A stretch of DNA of 64,000 bases from G020348385 sp964538085 (GTDB lineage Bacteria > Acidobacteriota > Aminicenantia > Aminicenantales > Aminicenantaceae). Where the stretch lies: positions 62,001-126,000 of the forward strand of contig CAZIDF010000004.1 of assembly GCA_964538085.1 (NCBI GenBank), given 5' to 3'. The notes beneath the pieces were generated by a model, which did not search any database, had not been told where the DNA came from, and saw only the letters and a program-made list of their open reading frames with translations. This document shows positions 62,205-64,000 of the stretch, piece by piece (positions within the stretch are counted from its first letter, which is position 1; each line of letters starts with the position of its first letter). Both the position numbers and the translations under genes were made by a program.

Positions 62205-62804
62205 CTATTCAAGACCCAAGTATTTTCCGATGAGCTCCCTGAGCTTTTTCTTCGCATAAAAAAGAGAGGACATCACCGTACCGAGGGGCTTCCCGAGAAG
62301 CTCAGCGATCTCTGCATAGGAAAGCTGCTGGAAATAACGGAGGATAACGATCTCTCTCTGCTCGAAGGGAAGTTTTTCTATGCCTTTCCACAAGGTTTCT
62401 TTCAGCTCCCGATCTTCTTTTTCCTCAGCGAGGATGTGGACATTTTCTAAAGGAATCGCGCGCGTCCGGTTTTTGTGCTTCAGGTGATCGATACAGAGAT
62501 TCCTCAGCAATCGGTAGAACCAAGGAAAAAAGGGCATGCTGGTGTCGAACATTTTGATCTTGCGGTAGGCCTTGATGAAGGCATCCTGGGAAACATCCAG
62601 GGCATCCTGCTGATTATGGACAAGACCCAAGGCAACATAATAGGCCGAATGCATATACCTTTTCACGATCACGCCATAGGCTTCTTTATCTCCCTTTTGT
62701 GCCACTACAAGAAGTTCTTTTTCCGGCACATCTTTGTTCACTCGAACTTGGGCTTTTCCGCCGGGAAAAATCCGGTCTTTCTGCAAGGCAACTTGTTCTG
62801 TCAT
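62205..62804 (-). CDS. ECF-type RNA polymerase sigma factor
   Basis: 199 residues from ATG 62804, which has GAGG 9 nt upstream. An in-frame ATG at 62852 overlapping the rlmB stop would add 16 residues. Region 2: DALDVSQDAFIKAYRKI and PWFYRLLRNLCIDHLKHK. Region 4: LPFEQREIVILRYFQQLSY and AEIAELLGKPLGTVMSSLFY. Second sigma/anti-sigma pair of the window, different in sequence from the one at 18.2 kb. Confidence 0.9.
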   Translation of the reverse strand: MTEQVALQKDRIFPGGKAQVRVNKDVPEKELLVVAQKGDKEAYGVIVKRYMHSAYYVALGLVHNQQDALDVSQDAFIKAYRKIKMFDTSMPFFPWFYRLLRNLCIDHLKHKNRTRAIPLENVHILAEEKEDRELKETLWKGIEKLPFEQREIVILRYFQQLSYAEIAELLGKPLGTVMSSLFYAKKKLRELIGKYLGLE

Positions 62805-62848
62805 TTCGTTTTTCCTCTTTTTATATACGGGCTCGTTCTTTATTTTAT

Positions 62849-63544
62849 TCATTCATGGATGGCCTTTCTTTGCCGGACAACTTCATACATAAATATGGCC
62901 GCAGCGGTTGCTACATTGAGAGAGCCTATTTCGCCGAAATGGGGGAGGGAAAGAACCTTATCGCATTTTTGCCTGACCAATTGCCGCATACCTTTGCCTT
63001 CCGATCCGAAAACAAGACCCACAGGAAGAGAGTAATCGAAATCATGCCAGAGGTCGTTTCCCCCTCCTTCTGCACCGATCAACCACACCCCCAAGTTTCT
63101 CAATTCGTCCATGGCTCTGGCCATATTTTTCACCCGAGCCACCTTCACATGTTCCAGAGCTCCTGACGCCACCGAGGCGACCGTTTCGGTCAAGAGAACA
63201 GACCGTCGTTCTGGAATGATGATTCCATCCACACCCGCTCCTTCTGCCGTGCGGATGATCGCTCCCAGATTCTGCGGGTCCTCGATGCCGTCCAAAAGCA
63301 CAAAAAAAGGCGTGTCGGCCGATTTTAAGAGCGCATCTAGGTTTGTGTATGCCTTGGCCGCCAACAGAGCGATCGCCCCCTGATGTTGGCGATCGATAGC
63401 GTTCAGCTTTTTCTGGGGCAAATAAAAAAACGGGATACGATTTTTTTTGGCCCATTGGACAATTTCAGCGATCTTTCCCTTGGTGGTGCCATCTTGGATG
63501 AGAATTTTGTTCACACGTTCCGGAGAGTGTCGGACCGCTTCCAA
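62849..63544 (-). CDS. rlmB: 23S rRNA (guanosine-2'-O)-methyltransferase, TrmH/SPOUT family
   Basis: At least 231 residues. The SPOUT knot is shown by LLDGIEDPQNLGAIIRTAE, LVFGSEGKGM and LPHFGEIGSLNVATAAAI. The family usually begins some ten residues earlier; the frame continues upstream to 63592 reading KDKISRLNS without ATG, GTG or TTG. The true start may be ATT 63583 or CTG 63556, so the TTG at 63544 is probably too short. Confidence 0.88.
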   Translation of the reverse strand: MEAVRHSPERVNKILIQDGTTKGKIAEIVQWAKKNRIPFFYLPQKKLNAIDRQHQGAIALLAAKAYTNLDALLKSADTPFFVLLDGIEDPQNLGAIIRTAEGAGVDGIIIPERRSVLLTETVASVASGALEHVKVARVKNMARAMDELRNLGVWLIGAEGGGNDLWHDFDYSLPVGLVFGSEGKGMRQLVRQKCDKVLSLPHFGEIGSLNVATAAAIFMYEVVRQRKAIHE

Positions 63545-63602
63545 CAGGGAATTCAGGCGGCTGATCTTATCCTTTTTTTGAATGTTTTTCCCCTACGATG
63601 CC

Positions 63603-64000
63603 CTAAGATGTTACTTTCTTTTGGGCTTTTTCTATCTTAGCCCAGGTGTCCCGGAGTATTGCCGTTCGGTTGAACACAGGTTTTTCCGGGGAGGAATCTT
63701 CGGAATCCAGGCAAAAATATCCTTTTCTGAGGAATTGGAACCAGTCTCCCGGATCGGCATCGGCAAGACGGGGCTCCACCTGACAAGCGTTCAATATCTC
63801 GAGAGATTCGGGATTCAGTGCGTTTTGCCAATTCCCCCCATCGTCTTCTTCGGTGGGATTCTCTTTGGAAAAAAGATGATCATAAAGCCGGACTTCGGCT
63901 GTGATCGCCTGGGGAGCAGAAACCCAGTGAAGTGTTCCCCTGACCATACGGCCATCCTTTGACCATCCTCCTTTCGTTTCAGGATCATAGGTGCACCGCA
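63603..64000 (-). CDS. glnS: Glutaminyl-tRNA synthetase, C-terminal part
   Basis: The gene runs off the window end; about 131 C-terminal codons are visible. RCTYDPETKGGWSKDGR, VRGTLHWVSAPQAITAEVRL and FNRTAILRDTWAKIEK are the anticodon-binding beta-barrel of GlnRS. Presence of GlnRS suggests direct glutaminylation of tRNA-Gln. Confidence 0.95.
   Translation of the reverse strand, partial: RCTYDPETKGGWSKDGRMVRGTLHWVSAPQAITAEVRLYDHLFSKENPTEEDDGGNWQNALNPESLEILNACQVEPRLADADPGDWFQFLRKGYFCLDSEDSSPEKPVFNRTAILRDTWAKIEKAQKKVTS

Overview
The window is one contiguous stretch of a bacterial chromosome, except for a single 100-N scaffold gap at 6353-6452. Genes are dense on both strands and often overlap by 4 nt (ATGA or GTGA). 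Recognisable promoters are ordinary sigma70 type, usually with 17-bp spacers. A complete set of CMP-KDO genes (kdsB, kdsA, kdsD, kdsC), TolC-type outer-membrane channels and RND and MacAB pumps show a Gram-negative cell with an LPS outer membrane. CarD, a divergent Hfq, a CBM9/DUF5916 outer-membrane protein and a YVTN propeller would fit an Acidobacteriota or Aminicenantota relative. That placement is inference, because no rRNA is present. I saw no rRNA, tRNA, CRISPR array, prophage or insertion sequence.

Layout. 1-6.6 kb: partial beta-propeller gene, uvrA, an NhaC-type antiporter, a TPR-gene remnant, a SagB-type nitroreductase, and a polysaccharide deacetylase interrupted by the gap. 6.6-12.8 kb, minus strand: recA, hbd and thiolase (acetoacetyl-CoA/3-hydroxybutyryl-CoA interconversion), fhs (one-carbon metabolism) and radC. 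12.9-17.4 kb, minus strand: a translationally coupled respiratory operon, sdhC-sdhA-sdhB-Rieske-cytochrome b-small membrane protein. 17.6-24.6 kb, plus strand: a small secreted protein, then ECF sigma factor, zinc-finger anti-sigma factor, Spy-like periplasmic protein, MacA, MacB ATPase, MacB permease and TolC. 24.7-34.3 kb: CBM9/DUF5916 protein, CzcC-CzcB-CzcA metal efflux, a GDSL lipoprotein, a membrane protein and a pseudopilin.

34.3-43.9 kb: a REC-only response regulator, hfq-pdxA-xth, smpB and carD, then the conserved rpmH-rnpA-yidD-yidC-khpB(jag)-mnmE group and a phosphodiesterase-like gene. 44.2-56.6 kb: a long plus-strand run mnmG-parA-parB-bactofilin-kdsB-pyrG-kdsA-kdsD-kdsC-manB-uppP-manC-pdg. 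A parS-like site overlaps the mnmG stop codon. These two groups are normally close to the replication origin, but dnaA, dnaN, rsmG and an obvious oriC are not in the window. 56.6-64 kb, minus strand: accA-hisS-aspS, and upstream of it glnS (partial), rlmB and a second ECF sigma/anti-sigma/YbjQ/exported-protein operon.

The most interesting points are: (a) succinate:quinone reductase genes coupled to a Rieske/cytochrome b pair without cytochrome c1 in the same operon; (b) a dispersed palindrome that seems to act as terminator and -35 box at once, at 44.2 and 60.65 kb, with a related copy at 12.0 kb; (c) parS, parAB, bactofilin and KDO genes in one run; (d) several promoters placed so close to the start codon that leaderless mRNAs are predicted; (e) a 55-bp duplication flanking the assembly gap.
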